Positions 16,619 to 25,815 of a stretch of DNA of 64,000 nucleotides are shown here, in pieces. Numbering within the stretch: position 1 is the stretch's first letter; each line of letters starts with the position of its first letter. The stretch lies in assembly GCA_963575745.1 (NCBI GenBank), contig CAUYUJ010006569.1:1-64000 (forward strand), written 5' to 3'. The position numbers were made by a program, and so were the translations under genes. The notes beneath the pieces were generated by a model, which saw nothing but the letters and a program-made list of their open reading frames with translations, was not told where the DNA came from and did not search any database. The DNA comes from Prorocentrum cordatum. Taxonomy: Eukaryota; Sar; Dinophyceae; Prorocentrales; Prorocentraceae.

Positions 16619-19090
16619 CTAAGTGTCGAAGATGTCGGCGTTGAAGTCCTGCGGGGCGGGCGAGGCGGGGTGCCACATGTGAGAGAAGGAAATTCCCGTG
16701 AGCGGGACGGGTCGTGCCGCTTGACGGGAACGTTCGGCCCTGATTTTCCTGGCCCGCTCCCTATTGCACTGGATGCGCCTTTTCTGATCCAGAGTTAGGG
16801 AAGGCGGGGGTGGCGGCGGAGGGAGGGTGGAGGGAAAAATGGGGGCTGTGCCCAAAAAGTGCATGGCCTCTTGTTCCGCTTCCGAGTCCTGATCTGCGGG
16901 ATCAGGCTGCTCGTGAGCCTCTGCGGGGAGGTCGCTATGGCGCCGCGGCTCGCGGGGCCTGGAGAGAGCCAAAAGCCTGCGGAAGCGGTCCAGCTCCCCA
17001 TCTACCTTGGCACGGGTGCGAGGGGCGGAGGAATCAACAAAGTCGGGGCCTAGCCAAAAGTCGCTAGTCATGGAAGCGGAGAAGCGGAGGAGGGGAGCCA
17101 GGACCGAGGGGTCCGACTGGGGAAGAGGATCCTGTGGGTCGTCAACCAATGGTAAAATGACGTCCTGATATATAGCCTGGGCGAGACATTCGCAAAGGGC
17201 AGAAGGATAGGTCTTTTTGTCAGCAGTGAAAAAGCGGTCATTCTCGTCCTTACCTAGAAGTGTACGATGTGACCCCCGTGGGTGCGTGCACTTGGTCCCT
17301 TGGGGACGGTTATTTAGGAGCTCTGGGAGCGAGGGAAGGCGTAGCGATAGCAAGCGCGTGGGGGCTTTGCCGAATTCGTTATGAGGTCGGCAAGACGGTT
17401 GGAACATGCACTGGTCGATGTCCGTGGTGCGGACAGCCGGAGCAGCAGCCAGGGCCATTAAAGGTCTCCAAATCCAGCTAGGCTGTGCCCTGGGTTCCCA
17501 GTGGGCAGGGCATGGATGTTCCATCCATGCCGAGGTGCCCATTTCCAAATGAGCGGCAAAAAGAAGAACCAATGAGGCGAGTAGCAAGTTGGCAATCTGC
17601 AATTGGCGGGATTGCTTGGGAGTTGCGTTGGGGATGCCCCAGTAGTGCTCGGCAGTGCGCAGCGGCGGTGGCCCGTTGGGCTTCCATCGGGCCGCGCAAA
17701 AGGTTTCGCACGGCGGGCCCCCGCCTGAAACAACCACTCTGCCGGCATAAATATGTTGTTGCCAGAGCTTAATGGTCTCCGACTTGGTGAGATCGCCCAA
17801 GTCGGGGTCGATAGCAATATCGACCGACAGTATATGTACCTCTATGGAGGGGTCAGGCGTAAAAGATTCCAGGTGATGCTGGATATCCCCTTCGCGCCTG
17901 CGGCCAGAGAAAAGATTGAGGATGAAAATTTCCTTGCGCCTTATACGGGCTGGAATTTCCCTGGTCGCTAGACCAGAATACTCCTCTGGTTGGAATGGCC
18001 ATTCAGGCAGCGCAGGGAGAGGAGGAGGTAGTGGCGGAGGGACATCGGCGGGAAAAAGTAGAGAGACGGCTGCAGAGTCCAGCGCGTAATCTGTAGCCGC
18101 CATTATGGCGCGCGCATCCGCTTGAGACAAGTGTTTGGCAAAGTCACGAAAGTGTTGTGTGGTAGCGCGCTTGGCGCGATGTGCCGGTATTGCCACGCGC
18201 CATCGACCTACGCCTGACTTTACTTGAAGCTTGGCATTTTCGCAGCGTTGCATGGCAAGCGCTGTGATTTGCTCTTGAGGAAGGCGTTGGGAATGGCAGA
18301 GGAGGTAGAGAGCACATATGAAGGAGTCGAAACAGAGGTGCTGCATAAGACTGGCGCGTGAGCCAAAGGGGAGGCTACAGGCCGGGCACACCTGGGTGTC
18401 CGGTACTAGGCCCTTGACCCTGTGGGACAAGGTCCAATGCGCCTGGGCAACGTGTTGCTTTAGCCCTCGAAATTTTAAAAATGTGCGCACGCACCATGGA
18501 CAGGTGAGCACCGTTGGGTAGTGCGCTGCCATGCGTTGCTGCTCGATCGGGTGCTGTACATGGTCCGTCGGCAGGGGGATCCCACATGGGACAGAAATGG
18601 TAAAAAAGTGCTTGGCAGCTGCCTCGGCGAGTGCTGCTCGAGCGAAATGCTGTGCTCCCGCTGTAAGGGCGTTGCGAATTCGGCGCTTCCATCCTGTGTG
18701 GGATTGGAGAGCTAGGGCCTCCCACTGGTCCAGATGCGACACTGGCGAGGGCATTTGTTCAAGATTGGCAGAAAATTCGCCCAGCCACTGCAGGTCCTTC
18801 TGCACCAGGGCAAGCCACGAATCCGGGACGTCTGCGGCTAGTTTGGCCAGCAGGGAGGTGAGGTGCGGAGGTCCCGTGCGGAGGAGTCTGCCAAAGAGGC
18901 GCAGACGCATTGCACTAAAGATATGCGGTAGAGGGGGTCTGCAGACCTTGGCCAGGATAAATGAGTCTCGCTCTGCCGTGCTGTCGCACCTTGGGAGGTG
19001 GAGCAGGCGCCTGTACATTCTCATGAGTTCTCCTTGTAAGGAGACTATTTGCGGCCCAGTGAGCAATGGCCAAACAGCTGCATTAAAAGG
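16619..19090 (-). CDS. Mega-element RT tail, C2H2 fingers and methyltransferase-like domain
   Basis: An open frame of 815 residues (numbered from 19066) reached by a -1 change from the RT frame. The first ~100 residues continue the RT C-terminus. Around residues 185-260 are two zinc-finger patterns, LTCPWCVRTF...HVAQAHW and VCPACSLPFGSRASLMQHL. Residues 384-388 are NLFSG, like the SAM-binding motif I of cytosine-C5 methyltransferases; VDIAIDPDLGDL follows; residues 448-456 are GGGPPCETF, with Cys453 in the place of the catalytic Cys of the PPC motif; WMEHP may correspond to the ENV-like motif. The usual PPCQ.FS is PPCETFCAARW here, so activity and base specificity are unproven. The C-terminus is Pro- and Arg-rich. 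Confidence 0.7.
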   Translation of the reverse strand, partial: PFNAAVWPLLTGPQIVSLQGELMRMYRRLLHLPRCDSTAERDSFILAKVCRPPLPHIFSAMRLRLFGRLLRTGPPHLTSLLAKLAADVPDSWLALVQKDLQWLGEFSANLEQMPSPVSHLDQWEALALQSHTGWKRRIRNALTAGAQHFARAALAEAAAKHFFTISVPCGIPLPTDHVQHPIEQQRMAAHYPTVLTCPWCVRTFLKFRGLKQHVAQAHWTLSHRVKGLVPDTQVCPACSLPFGSRASLMQHLCFDSFICALYLLCHSQRLPQEQITALAMQRCENAKLQVKSGVGRWRVAIPAHRAKRATTQHFRDFAKHLSQADARAIMAATDYALDSAAVSLLFPADVPPPLPPPLPALPEWPFQPEEYSGLATREIPARIRRKEIFILNLFSGRRREGDIQHHLESFTPDPSIEVHILSVDIAIDPDLGDLTKSETIKLWQQHIYAGRVVVSGGGPPCETFCAARWKPNGPPPLRTAEHYWGIPNATPKQSRQLQIANLLLASLVLLFAAHLEMGTSAWMEHPCPAHWEPRAQPSWIWRPLMALAAAPAVRTTDIDQCMFQPSCRPHNEFGKAPTRLLSLRLPSLPELLNNRPQGTKCTHPRGSHRTLLGKDENDRFFTADKKTYPSALCECLAQAIYQDVILPLVDDPQDPLPQSDPSVLAPLLRFSASMTSDFWLGPDFVDSSAPRTRAKVDGELDRFRRLLALSRPREPRRHSDLPAEAHEQPDPADQDSEAEQEAMHFLGTAPIFPSTLPPPPPPPSLTLDQKRRIQCNRERARKIRAERSRQAARPVPLTGISFSHMWHPASPAPQDFNADIFDT

Positions 19091-22000
19091 CGGGGAGATA
19101 GGATGAGGGAGTCCAGTAGATGCAAGTGCTCATGAAGCCAGGTACTGGAAGAGTGGCGCAAAAATTGCCTGGCTAGATTACGCCAGCTGGGGGCCGCCTC
19201 CGATCGCCTGTGGGCGAGTTCGGGGCCTATACTGCCCTTTTCGTCCAGGTGTGTGCCTAGATCTGTGTATATTCTGGCGAAGTGGAGGGAGAAAGGCAAG
19301 TGCCCTAGAGCAGGTGAGACTAGCATGTGCCCATTGAGCCCTTGGGGGTCCCAGAGCTTGCGGCGAAGGGATATGGGAGCTTCCCCTCTAAACTGAAAAA
19401 GGCACATGGTTTTGTTGACTTGAAAATTTAGCTTGATGCCTGAGAGCGCGTAGGCTTCAACTATGGTGGCCATTAGTGCGGGCATGGCGTCAAATAGCTC
19501 CTTAGTGGGACCAAGGAAGGCATATGCACCATCATCGAAAAAGCATGAGTCCAGATACTGGTGCACTTCTGTCTCTGCGGAGGCAATATTGTCCTTGCGA
19601 TGAGCGAAAAAAGAGCGCGGGGCATCCTTGTTCACCTGGACATTGAGAATAAGGTGTGCAAGCGGTGATTCGGTGAGCTGCTTGACAGCTTCGTTGTTGG
19701 CTCGGGCCATGAGGAAGTTGAAAAGAACATCTCCGAGCTGCTGTCCTGGGATGGTGCCACGTAATGTGAGTGCAACCCCTGAGGCTCCCGGGTAAAAGGC
19801 CCAAGTATGCTCGTATGCAGCCGAGATTTGAGCATGGAGATGCGGGGGGAGACCAGCCTCCTGTAGAATAGGAGGGGCAGAGAGCAAGTGTCTTATTAGT
19901 TCTTCCCCTGTCTCCTGAGGGAGATCAAGGGAGGCAACTAAGTAGTAGAGGTCGGCTTGTTGCGAGTCGCAGTAAAATATGAGCTGCCGGAGGGCCCTGT
20001 AAAAGGCTGAGACAGCGTCTATAAATATGTACGCTGAAGAAATGCGCAGGCTATTTGCGTAGGCTTGGTGCGCTAAGACCGCAAGCGTGGCGAAATCTGT
20101 GCCCCGTCCAGCAATGCCGCCTGATTGCGAGGCGCCTGCCATGGGAGGAAGATATTCCACCAGTTCTTTACGCAATAGGGCACGATGCCGCTTGGAGAAG
20201 TGGGGGGAGGCCATTACCGAGCGGGAGTTGGCCATTATGGCCGGATTGCCTTTACCCTTAAAAATGTCGAAATTGTATCCTCCCCGCCAAGCCAGCGGTT
20301 CCTCAAGGCGCACCTGCGCCTTGAGGTGGACCGGGTAGTACTGCTTCGCAAGTAGACGGTGAAACGACTTGACAAAGGCTCCTTTGAAGCCATCCACACT
20401 GGCTGCCGAGTCTGGGGTTCTGGCATAGGCGCGCTCGATTTGCGCTAGGGAGAAGAGGGAGTATGGAGGGGGAATATCCACAGTAACGTCAGCGGGTAGA
20501 TACGATGCACTAGCGTCGTAGGCCTTGGCATGTTTGAGCGGAATAACCGCGCCATGCTCCTGTCGAGCAAAATGAGACAGCCACGTGTCGGCCGCTTGGG
20601 TGGCGTCCACCACGAAGGTGCCCGCTGCCGTGGAGAGGATAGGTAGGGGAGAGGAGCGCAACTTCTTTTTGGAGCCCACGCCCAGCGTGCGTAAGCGCGC
20701 AAAGGCAGTGCGTTGTTGTGAGGTCTGCCATGCCTCGTGAACTTCGGCAGCAATGCCTTGTAGGTGAAAGGCGGCATCCAGGTCGACTGAGCACCGTACT
20801 GCCTGAGTGAATTGGGCAAGGACGATGGCCCTGATGGCGCTTGCGCGTGCGCGTAGCTGGATGGCAGCCGCGTGTGCGGTACCTATGGTAGGCGCAGAGC
20901 AAGCATGAGGGAAACGGGTTTTAGCGACGCGAGTAGGCGAGGATGCTAGAAACTGATACAAGCAGGCCATGCGAATTCTGGGCTTCCATTTAATGGAGGC
21001 ATTAGGGTCAGCCATGCTGGCCCGCATGCCGCGGAGAGCAGCGCCGAGCTCCGCAAGTTTGGCAAAAGCATTATTGAGTGCGGGCATCAGCGCGAGCTCT
21101 TCGTGATGTCGCAATGCCGCTTTAGGACGTGTAAATGCTTGCCTGGATCGCACATATCGCTTCCATGCCGCGATAGCTGCCAGTAGGAAAAGGTTGCGTG
21201 CTTCCTGTTGAAGCGCGTCGGCTTGGCTGACAATTAAAGCTCTGGCATCCATGAGCCTAAGGGTGGCCATGGAGACGCGGGAATTGGAAGGTGCGCGACC
21301 TGTAGATGTGCGGGGTTGGGGAAATGCCTGTAGCATGGCGTTGCGCGCCTCCCTGTCTAATATGAGCGCGTGGTCTGAGGCATGCAGGTCAAAAGTTAAA
21401 GTTTCAGGGGGAGGCGAGAAAGTGTCTTCAAAAAGCTGTCTGGCCGACGGGTCTAGGTATGCATTGGGGTCGTGCGGAATGCGCATGACCTGGCGTCCCT
21501 GGTCTTCGTTAGGTCGGAGCTGCAGCTTGAATTGGCATAATAAGCACGGAACAGCGTGGTCTAACACTGCAAGTGCTAGGGAAAGAGAATACTTGACTTC
21601 GCATTCGTTGGCAGAGGCACCTAAAGGTATAGCTATATAGTCCCTGCGCTTCCAGTGCTGTTTGAAAGCGGGGTCACGTGCTGGCGCGATCCATGTGCCT
21701 GCCCCCATAGGGTGTGGCACAAAGGTGGCCGGCAGCCAGAGCTTAGATGCAAGTAAGAAGCGATGGAAAAAGGAGCCAGCCGTGTTAACTTGCTCCGCGT
21801 GTTGTGGGCCAATGGCCGCTGATGTTTGCGTGCCTACTGCAGCATTGGAGTCCATTAGGACAAGAGTAGGCGTAGGCTGCGGTAAAATATGGTCGTGCAC
21901 ATGTCTAAGGTGCTGCCACCATACGACCTGTTCGTGGAGAGGACGCCCTGAATGATGAGCATGTGCCACGAGGATGCTGAAACGTAGGCCGTTCTGACTG

Positions 22001-22863
22001 ATGACTGCCGCAATAATGCGCGGGTCTTGGTGTGCAATACGCACGCTGTGAGACTTAATAGGGAAAGTGGGAATGCCTTTGGCATTGGGAAAAACGGGCG
22101 TGGCAAGGTTGACCCATAGCGCACAGCCGCAGGCATGAGTTCCAGCTTGAGACTTTGACAAAAAGACTACGTACGGGGGAACCTGGCGCTTGCCAGAGCC
22201 CGTGTCTGTGACTCGCGTCTCTTGCATGCCGATAACGTCGAACCCGTTGCGTTGAAAAGCGGCGGCCAGTTGGTGGAGGCGTCCTTTGACGGCCACGCCT
22301 GTAAGCCTGGCTCTTTGGGAGATGCGCGAGGCAGGAGTGAGAGAGAGAATGTTGGCTGAGGCTAGCCTGAGACAGCATGATGCCGTGGCGTCTGCGATCG
22401 GGGCTGCTTCTTTGAAGAGACCTGGAAAAACATCAGCAAGCGAGGTGCGCGGGGGGAGAGGAGGATTGAGGCTAACTTGATGGTTTGGCGGGTCAAGCGC
22501 ACGCTGTTGCTGAGGCAGGCACTCAAGCCAGAGCCATTCCAAAATATGCGCATTGTCTTGGAGAAAGCTCATGAGGGGCGGGAGCACTGGCGGAGGTAGG
22601 AGTGCGAGGGAGTAAAGTCTGGCGACCGTGTCAACCATTTCGTTGAGCGGGTCGGCTTGGTGACCGTGCACGTGCTGCCATGTAAAGTGGCGTTTTAGGC
22701 CAAGTACCTTGCGTAGACTGTCGAGGCGGCTTCTATGCTCCATTAGTGGCTCAGCTACTGTACCGCCTTTTTGGCGGTGGCGACAACATCCATGTTGTCT
22801 GAGTGAAAGGTGATAGGAACGGCGGGAGGGAGGGGGGACTGTAGAACCCATAGCGCCGCCCAA
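19045..22863 (-). CDS. Mega-element RNase H end, AP endonuclease and reverse transcriptase
   Basis: A 1272-residue open frame. Residues about 58-80 (TWQHVHGHQADPLNEMVD) complete an RNase H begun in the upstream frame. Endonuclease: RLASANILSL near 170, Glu215 in GMQETRV, Asp338 and Asn340 in LMDSNAAVG, RRDYIAIPL, and His436 in LDHAVP. RT: FKGKGNPAIMANSRSV fingers, ASQSGGIAGRGTDFA, motif A with Asp949 (IFIDAVSAFY), motif B GTIPGQQLGDVLFNF, and motif C FDD at 1109-1111. All catalytic residues I can place are present. The first codon of the open frame is TTG inside the RNase H, so translation must enter from upstream: by -1 shift at an A5 run near 22775, or because the run has lost a base. Confidence 0.85.
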   Translation of the reverse strand: MGGAMGSTVPPPSRRSYHLSLRQHGCCRHRQKGGTVAEPLMEHRSRLDSLRKVLGLKRHFTWQHVHGHQADPLNEMVDTVARLYSLALLPPPVLPPLMSFLQDNAHILEWLWLECLPQQQRALDPPNHQVSLNPPLPPRTSLADVFPGLFKEAAPIADATASCCLRLASANILSLTPASRISQRARLTGVAVKGRLHQLAAAFQRNGFDVIGMQETRVTDTGSGKRQVPPYVVFLSKSQAGTHACGCALWVNLATPVFPNAKGIPTFPIKSHSVRIAHQDPRIIAAVISQNGLRFSILVAHAHHSGRPLHEQVVWWQHLRHVHDHILPQPTPTLVLMDSNAAVGTQTSAAIGPQHAEQVNTAGSFFHRFLLASKLWLPATFVPHPMGAGTWIAPARDPAFKQHWKRRDYIAIPLGASANECEVKYSLSLALAVLDHAVPCLLCQFKLQLRPNEDQGRQVMRIPHDPNAYLDPSARQLFEDTFSPPPETLTFDLHASDHALILDREARNAMLQAFPQPRTSTGRAPSNSRVSMATLRLMDARALIVSQADALQQEARNLFLLAAIAAWKRYVRSRQAFTRPKAALRHHEELALMPALNNAFAKLAELGAALRGMRASMADPNASIKWKPRIRMACLYQFLASSPTRVAKTRFPHACSAPTIGTAHAAAIQLRARASAIRAIVLAQFTQAVRCSVDLDAAFHLQGIAAEVHEAWQTSQQRTAFARLRTLGVGSKKKLRSSPLPILSTAAGTFVVDATQAADTWLSHFARQEHGAVIPLKHAKAYDASASYLPADVTVDIPPPYSLFSLAQIERAYARTPDSAASVDGFKGAFVKSFHRLLAKQYYPVHLKAQVRLEEPLAWRGGYNFDIFKGKGNPAIMANSRSVMASPHFSKRHRALLRKELVEYLPPMAGASQSGGIAGRGTDFATLAVLAHQAYANSLRISSAYIFIDAVSAFYRALRQLIFYCDSQQADLYYLVASLDLPQETGEELIRHLLSAPPILQEAGLPPHLHAQISAAYEHTWAFYPGASGVALTLRGTIPGQQLGDVLFNFLMARANNEAVKQLTESPLAHLILNVQVNKDAPRSFFAHRKDNIASAETEVHQYLDSCFFDDGAYAFLGPTKELFDAMPALMATIVEAYALSGIKLNFQVNKTMCLFQFRGEAPISLRRKLWDPQGLNGHMLVSPALGHLPFSLHFARIYTDLGTHLDEKGSIGPELAHRRSEAAPSWRNLARQFLRHSSSTWLHEHLHLLDSLILSPRLLMQLFGHCSLGRK

Positions 22864-23243
22864 GTGGCGGCATCGAATTCCGCTTTAGCGGAGACTCTAT
22901 CTTCTCCCATAGTCTCCGGGGTGGGACACCCTAGGAAACCTAGAAAGTGTCGAGTGCCGTTAAGCCATGCAAAGACCAGAAAAGCCCGCGCTGGTGGGCC
23001 AGCAAGATCTCCTTTGGAGGCCCCTCCGCTGGCGTCGGTATATATATCCGCGGAGTCAAAAGCCGCGTAGGGAGTATCAAAGACAAAGCTGTGCCATGTG
23101 GGGATGGAGGAGGAGTGGAGGGCTGGAAAGATGACATCGAAGTCCCTGACCAGCTGTATGGAGGTAGCCGTTAGCACCGGTAGCATCCACCTCATGGGCG
23201 GGAGTGGGCTGCGGCGAATACCTTGCCGCCCCCCCAGGTTCAC
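22755..23243 (-). CDS. Mega-element RNase H, N-terminal part
   Basis: Open frame of about 160 residues. It contains ADIYTDASGGAS (first catalytic Asp), AKAEFDAATWAALWVLQS (Glu helix) and ITFHSDNMDVVATAKK (second Asp); the His/last Asp part is in the next frame. The frame begins at GTG, not ATG, overlapping the stop of the preceding frame; the first ATGs are at about 23192 and 23183. The arrangement suggests one long protein with -1 frame changes rather than a separate start. Placement before the endonuclease is unusual. Confidence 0.75.
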   Translation of the reverse strand: MNLGGRQGIRRSPLPPMRWMLPVLTATSIQLVRDFDVIFPALHSSSIPTWHSFVFDTPYAAFDSADIYTDASGGASKGDLAGPPARAFLVFAWLNGTRHFLGFLGCPTPETMGEDRVSAKAEFDAATWAALWVLQSPLPPAVPITFHSDNMDVVATAKKAVQ

Positions 23244-23916
23244 CCGTGGGCAGTGTCCGGGGGAGCGACCTGAAAAACCGTGCCGTCGCGCGCTGCCTGG
23301 GCTAAATCGTCCTGAGCAGCTTGTGCCGCGTGGGCCTCGGCTTCAGCACGGAGGTCCGCAGCCTCTGCTTCTGCCATTGCATCTGCAGGGCTGCGTGGGG
23401 TAGACGAGGCGGATGCCCCTGCACGTGCCTTTGGCTCATCCTCGGCTGTCTCGGGCCTGGGTCGACGTGATCCACGAGGGCTCTTGCTGCGTGCTGCCTG
23501 CCTAGCTACAAAATCTTCCTCGCTGATGCCTGATAGCGCGCGCTGCTCGGCCTGACCCGCACGCGCGGGTCTGCCCCTGGCCTGCGCGCTTGCGCTGCGG
23601 CGGGAGGATGCCATGGAGACTGGCTCGCCTTTTTCATCGGAGAGGTCCCACCCAATCTGGCTGGCAGAGCGGGTAGTTGGGGGCATGCCGCTGGGATCCT
23701 CTACTGAAGCTGATGCCGGGCTTTGCTGGTTGATAGCGTCTTCCCTAACTGAGCTATCTTGAAACGAGGGCGCAGTGGTGATCGCCTCCCCTGTCGGCGA
23801 CTTGGGCACTGGCGCTGGCCCGGGTTTGGGCACGAAACCTAGGCGGAATAGCGGGCCTGCTTTGGGGGAAGCGCGGGCCTGTTCACATCCTAACGGCGCT
23901 GTGGTCCCCCCCTCGG
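23240..23916 (-). CDS. Mega-element ORF1, C-terminal part in a second frame
   Basis: The open frame overlaps the end of the first ORF1 frame at a G7 run (23912-23906) and continues about 220 residues of Ala, Glu, Ser and Arg-rich sequence, ending with a helical segment (AEAEAADLRAEAEAHAAQAA). Its first ATG is 23686, but the frame is open upstream to the G7 run, so it is better read as the continuation of ORF1 after a one-base change. It ends at TGA 23242-23240. Confidence 0.55.
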
Positions 23917-25613
23917 ACCGTAGCGCCGTGGCTAGAGGTGGCGGCTGGCACTAATTGCCCGGCCTTGATCTGTGAGACTCGGGTTTCTACTGAGTTGCGC
24001 ATGGCTTGGGCCTGGGGGTCAAAATTTGCCTTGATGGTGGCAACTTCCCTGGCCATGGCCTCGGCGTTGCTTTGCATGGCCGCAGAGAGTGATGCGATGT
24101 AAGGCTGTTCCAATCCTTGGATGCCTGGAAGGGGCGCTGGGCAATGGAGGAGTGGGGGAGAGGTCGGCGCTGCCGTGAGGGGCGTGGCCGTTCCCAGGTC
24201 ATGTGGGTCGGCTTGCTCCTCACCTGTATGCGTTGCAGAGAGTGTCGCAGTGCGCTGTACTGCACCTGGCTTCTCCGCCGCGTCCCCCATCATGAGCGAG
24301 TCAGTGATGGCGGCGACTGGCGGTGCTTGCGACTTGAAATAAGCTAGTAGCATGGCAGCCTGGCTGAGGTCCGCTTGTGCGGTCTGAAGGGCCAGGGCAA
24401 TGTTGCGCACGTGCTCCTCCGCCTGCGTTTGTTTGGCTGCCAATTGCTCACAATTGGCCTGCAGGGAGGCCACCACGTGCTCTTGCTCGCTAATCTTGGC
24501 CAGCGGATCCCTCGCGTTGGCCAATTGAAAATTAACTAGTGAAATCTCCTTACGGATCTCGGTGATACGCATATCGGAGTGTCCTAGGAGAGTTGAGGCC
24601 CTAAGCTGCAGGATTAGTGCCCCCTTGCTCATTGCAAGGGCCTTGCGGTGCTCCAGCAGGCGGTCGGGCTCAAGCGGGGGGTAAAGCCAGGCTGAGTGAG
24701 AGTGCGCCTCGTCTGGGGCAAGGGTAGGGCACTGCGCTGTGAGCTCCGCCTCCGAGAGTTCGGTGGCGGGATCCAGCGCTCTAAGCGAGGCAGAGGCCTG
24801 TTCGGCCGCGAGGAAAGGGGACTGCTGTACAGAGGTAGGGCCGAAGAGTGTAGGGGGAGTGGCCACGCCGTCTTGAGGAGGCGCAAAAGGGGAAGGCAGT
24901 GACTGGGGAGACTGCCCTATGATGCCTGTGTCCTTGGCCCCGTGTGGGGTGCCAGGAGCCTTCAATGGAGGCTGCTCCCCGTCTCTGCGCTGGTACTCGC
25001 GAGCTCTGCGAGCGTCGTCCTTCTCTCGCTTCTTGCGCTCCTTGTTGGAGATCCCAGCCTCTTGGACCGCATGATCTCCTGGTGGCGCGGGGGGCAGGCC
25101 GTATTCCGCTGCCCATGCAGCCACCTGGTCGAAGGACGGCGCACCTGTCGGTGCGGGGCCCTTGCCCTGGTGCATCCCCCCCGTGGTGCCTGAAAAGGAG
25201 CGAGGGCCCTTGTGGCCTGGCCCCGCGCCTCCATCATGCAGGGGCCTGTGCTGCCCCTGACCTTTGACTGGGCCGACCTTCGCTTGTTGGTGACCTGCGG
25301 CCCTAGTCGGAAAACAGTTGGGACATGAGGCATCCAAAGTGGTATTGGCCCGGCCACATTGCAGGCAATACCAGAACTCGGGCGGGGCGCTGCCTTTCTG
25401 GTGCACTGGCTGCTGGGGTGGAGGAAAAAAGTCCAAGGGCAGGCGCGTGGCATAAAGAGACGGTGAGGGAGGGGCAGCCAAGCGCTGGGTGGGAGAAGTA
25501 GCCATGCCATGCTGCTGCAGCCCAGATAGTGGCGCATGCTGAGGGGGTGAGGTAGGAGGAACAGCGCCATGCTGGGGGATGCCCTGAAAGGAGTGGTGCT
25601 GTGAAAGCATCAT
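23883..25613 (-). CDS. Mega-element ORF1 (zinc ribbon, coiled coil)
   Basis: The first plausible ATG is 25613 (a second ATG follows at 25610), about 190 nt after the spliced-leader-like sequence; the frame runs 576 residues. It contains WYCLQCGRANTTLDASCPNC, a Cys-x2-Cys...Cys-x2-Cys zinc ribbon of RanBP2-like pattern, in a Pro/Gln-rich N-terminal region. A basic helix (SNKERKKREKDDARRAREYQ) follows, then a long coiled coil (for example EISLVNFQLANARDPLAKI and LQANCEQLAAKQTQAEEHV). This resembles LINE ORF1 organisation: nucleic-acid binding plus multimerisation. The open frame upstream of 25613 reads through the heptamer repeat and is not coding. Confidence 0.65.
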   Translation of the reverse strand: MMLSQHHSFQGIPQHGAVPPTSPPQHAPLSGLQQHGMATSPTQRLAAPPSPSLYATRLPLDFFPPPQQPVHQKGSAPPEFWYCLQCGRANTTLDASCPNCFPTRAAGHQQAKVGPVKGQGQHRPLHDGGAGPGHKGPRSFSGTTGGMHQGKGPAPTGAPSFDQVAAWAAEYGLPPAPPGDHAVQEAGISNKERKKREKDDARRAREYQRRDGEQPPLKAPGTPHGAKDTGIIGQSPQSLPSPFAPPQDGVATPPTLFGPTSVQQSPFLAAEQASASLRALDPATELSEAELTAQCPTLAPDEAHSHSAWLYPPLEPDRLLEHRKALAMSKGALILQLRASTLLGHSDMRITEIRKEISLVNFQLANARDPLAKISEQEHVVASLQANCEQLAAKQTQAEEHVRNIALALQTAQADLSQAAMLLAYFKSQAPPVAAITDSLMMGDAAEKPGAVQRTATLSATHTGEEQADPHDLGTATPLTAAPTSPPLLHCPAPLPGIQGLEQPYIASLSAAMQSNAEAMAREVATIKANFDPQAQAMRNSVETRVSQIKAGQLVPAATSSHGATVRGGDHSAVRM

Positions 25614-25802
25614 CGCGGCCTTGTGCACCCTTAAAAGCGTGCGGGCGTTGGCGCGCTGCTTGCGCGCTCTACGATGAGGAGCGGGCTCGTCACGAGGCCG
25701 CTGGGGATAGGAAGGAGGAGAGTAGGCAGGCGTCGCGCCTGTCGGATGGCGGCCCGATAGGGCGTCGCGGCGGGGATCGGCGCAGAACCGGTTATGCAAC
25801 CG

Positions 25803-25813
25803 CTCGAGCCAAA
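25803..25813 (-). other. Possible decayed spliced leader at mega-element 5' end
   Basis: Sense strand TTTGGCTCGAG against TTTGGCTCAAG at the end of the dinoflagellate leader: 10 of 11 match. The more 5' half does not match. It sits directly after the (TCCTCCC)n tract, as the perfect leader does in LINE-A. Confidence 0.45.
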
Positions 25814-25815
25814 CC

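Noticed and set aside
22755-22790. Canonical -1 frameshift heptamer at the RNase H frame change
   Set aside because: The site is GCC AAA AAG; it lacks the X-XXY-YYZ pattern, so a homopolymer indel is at least as likely.
23240-23243. ATGA-type stop-start overlap between ORF1 and the RNase H frame
   Set aside because: The overlapping triplet is GTG, not ATG, and the upstream frame already continues as one protein.
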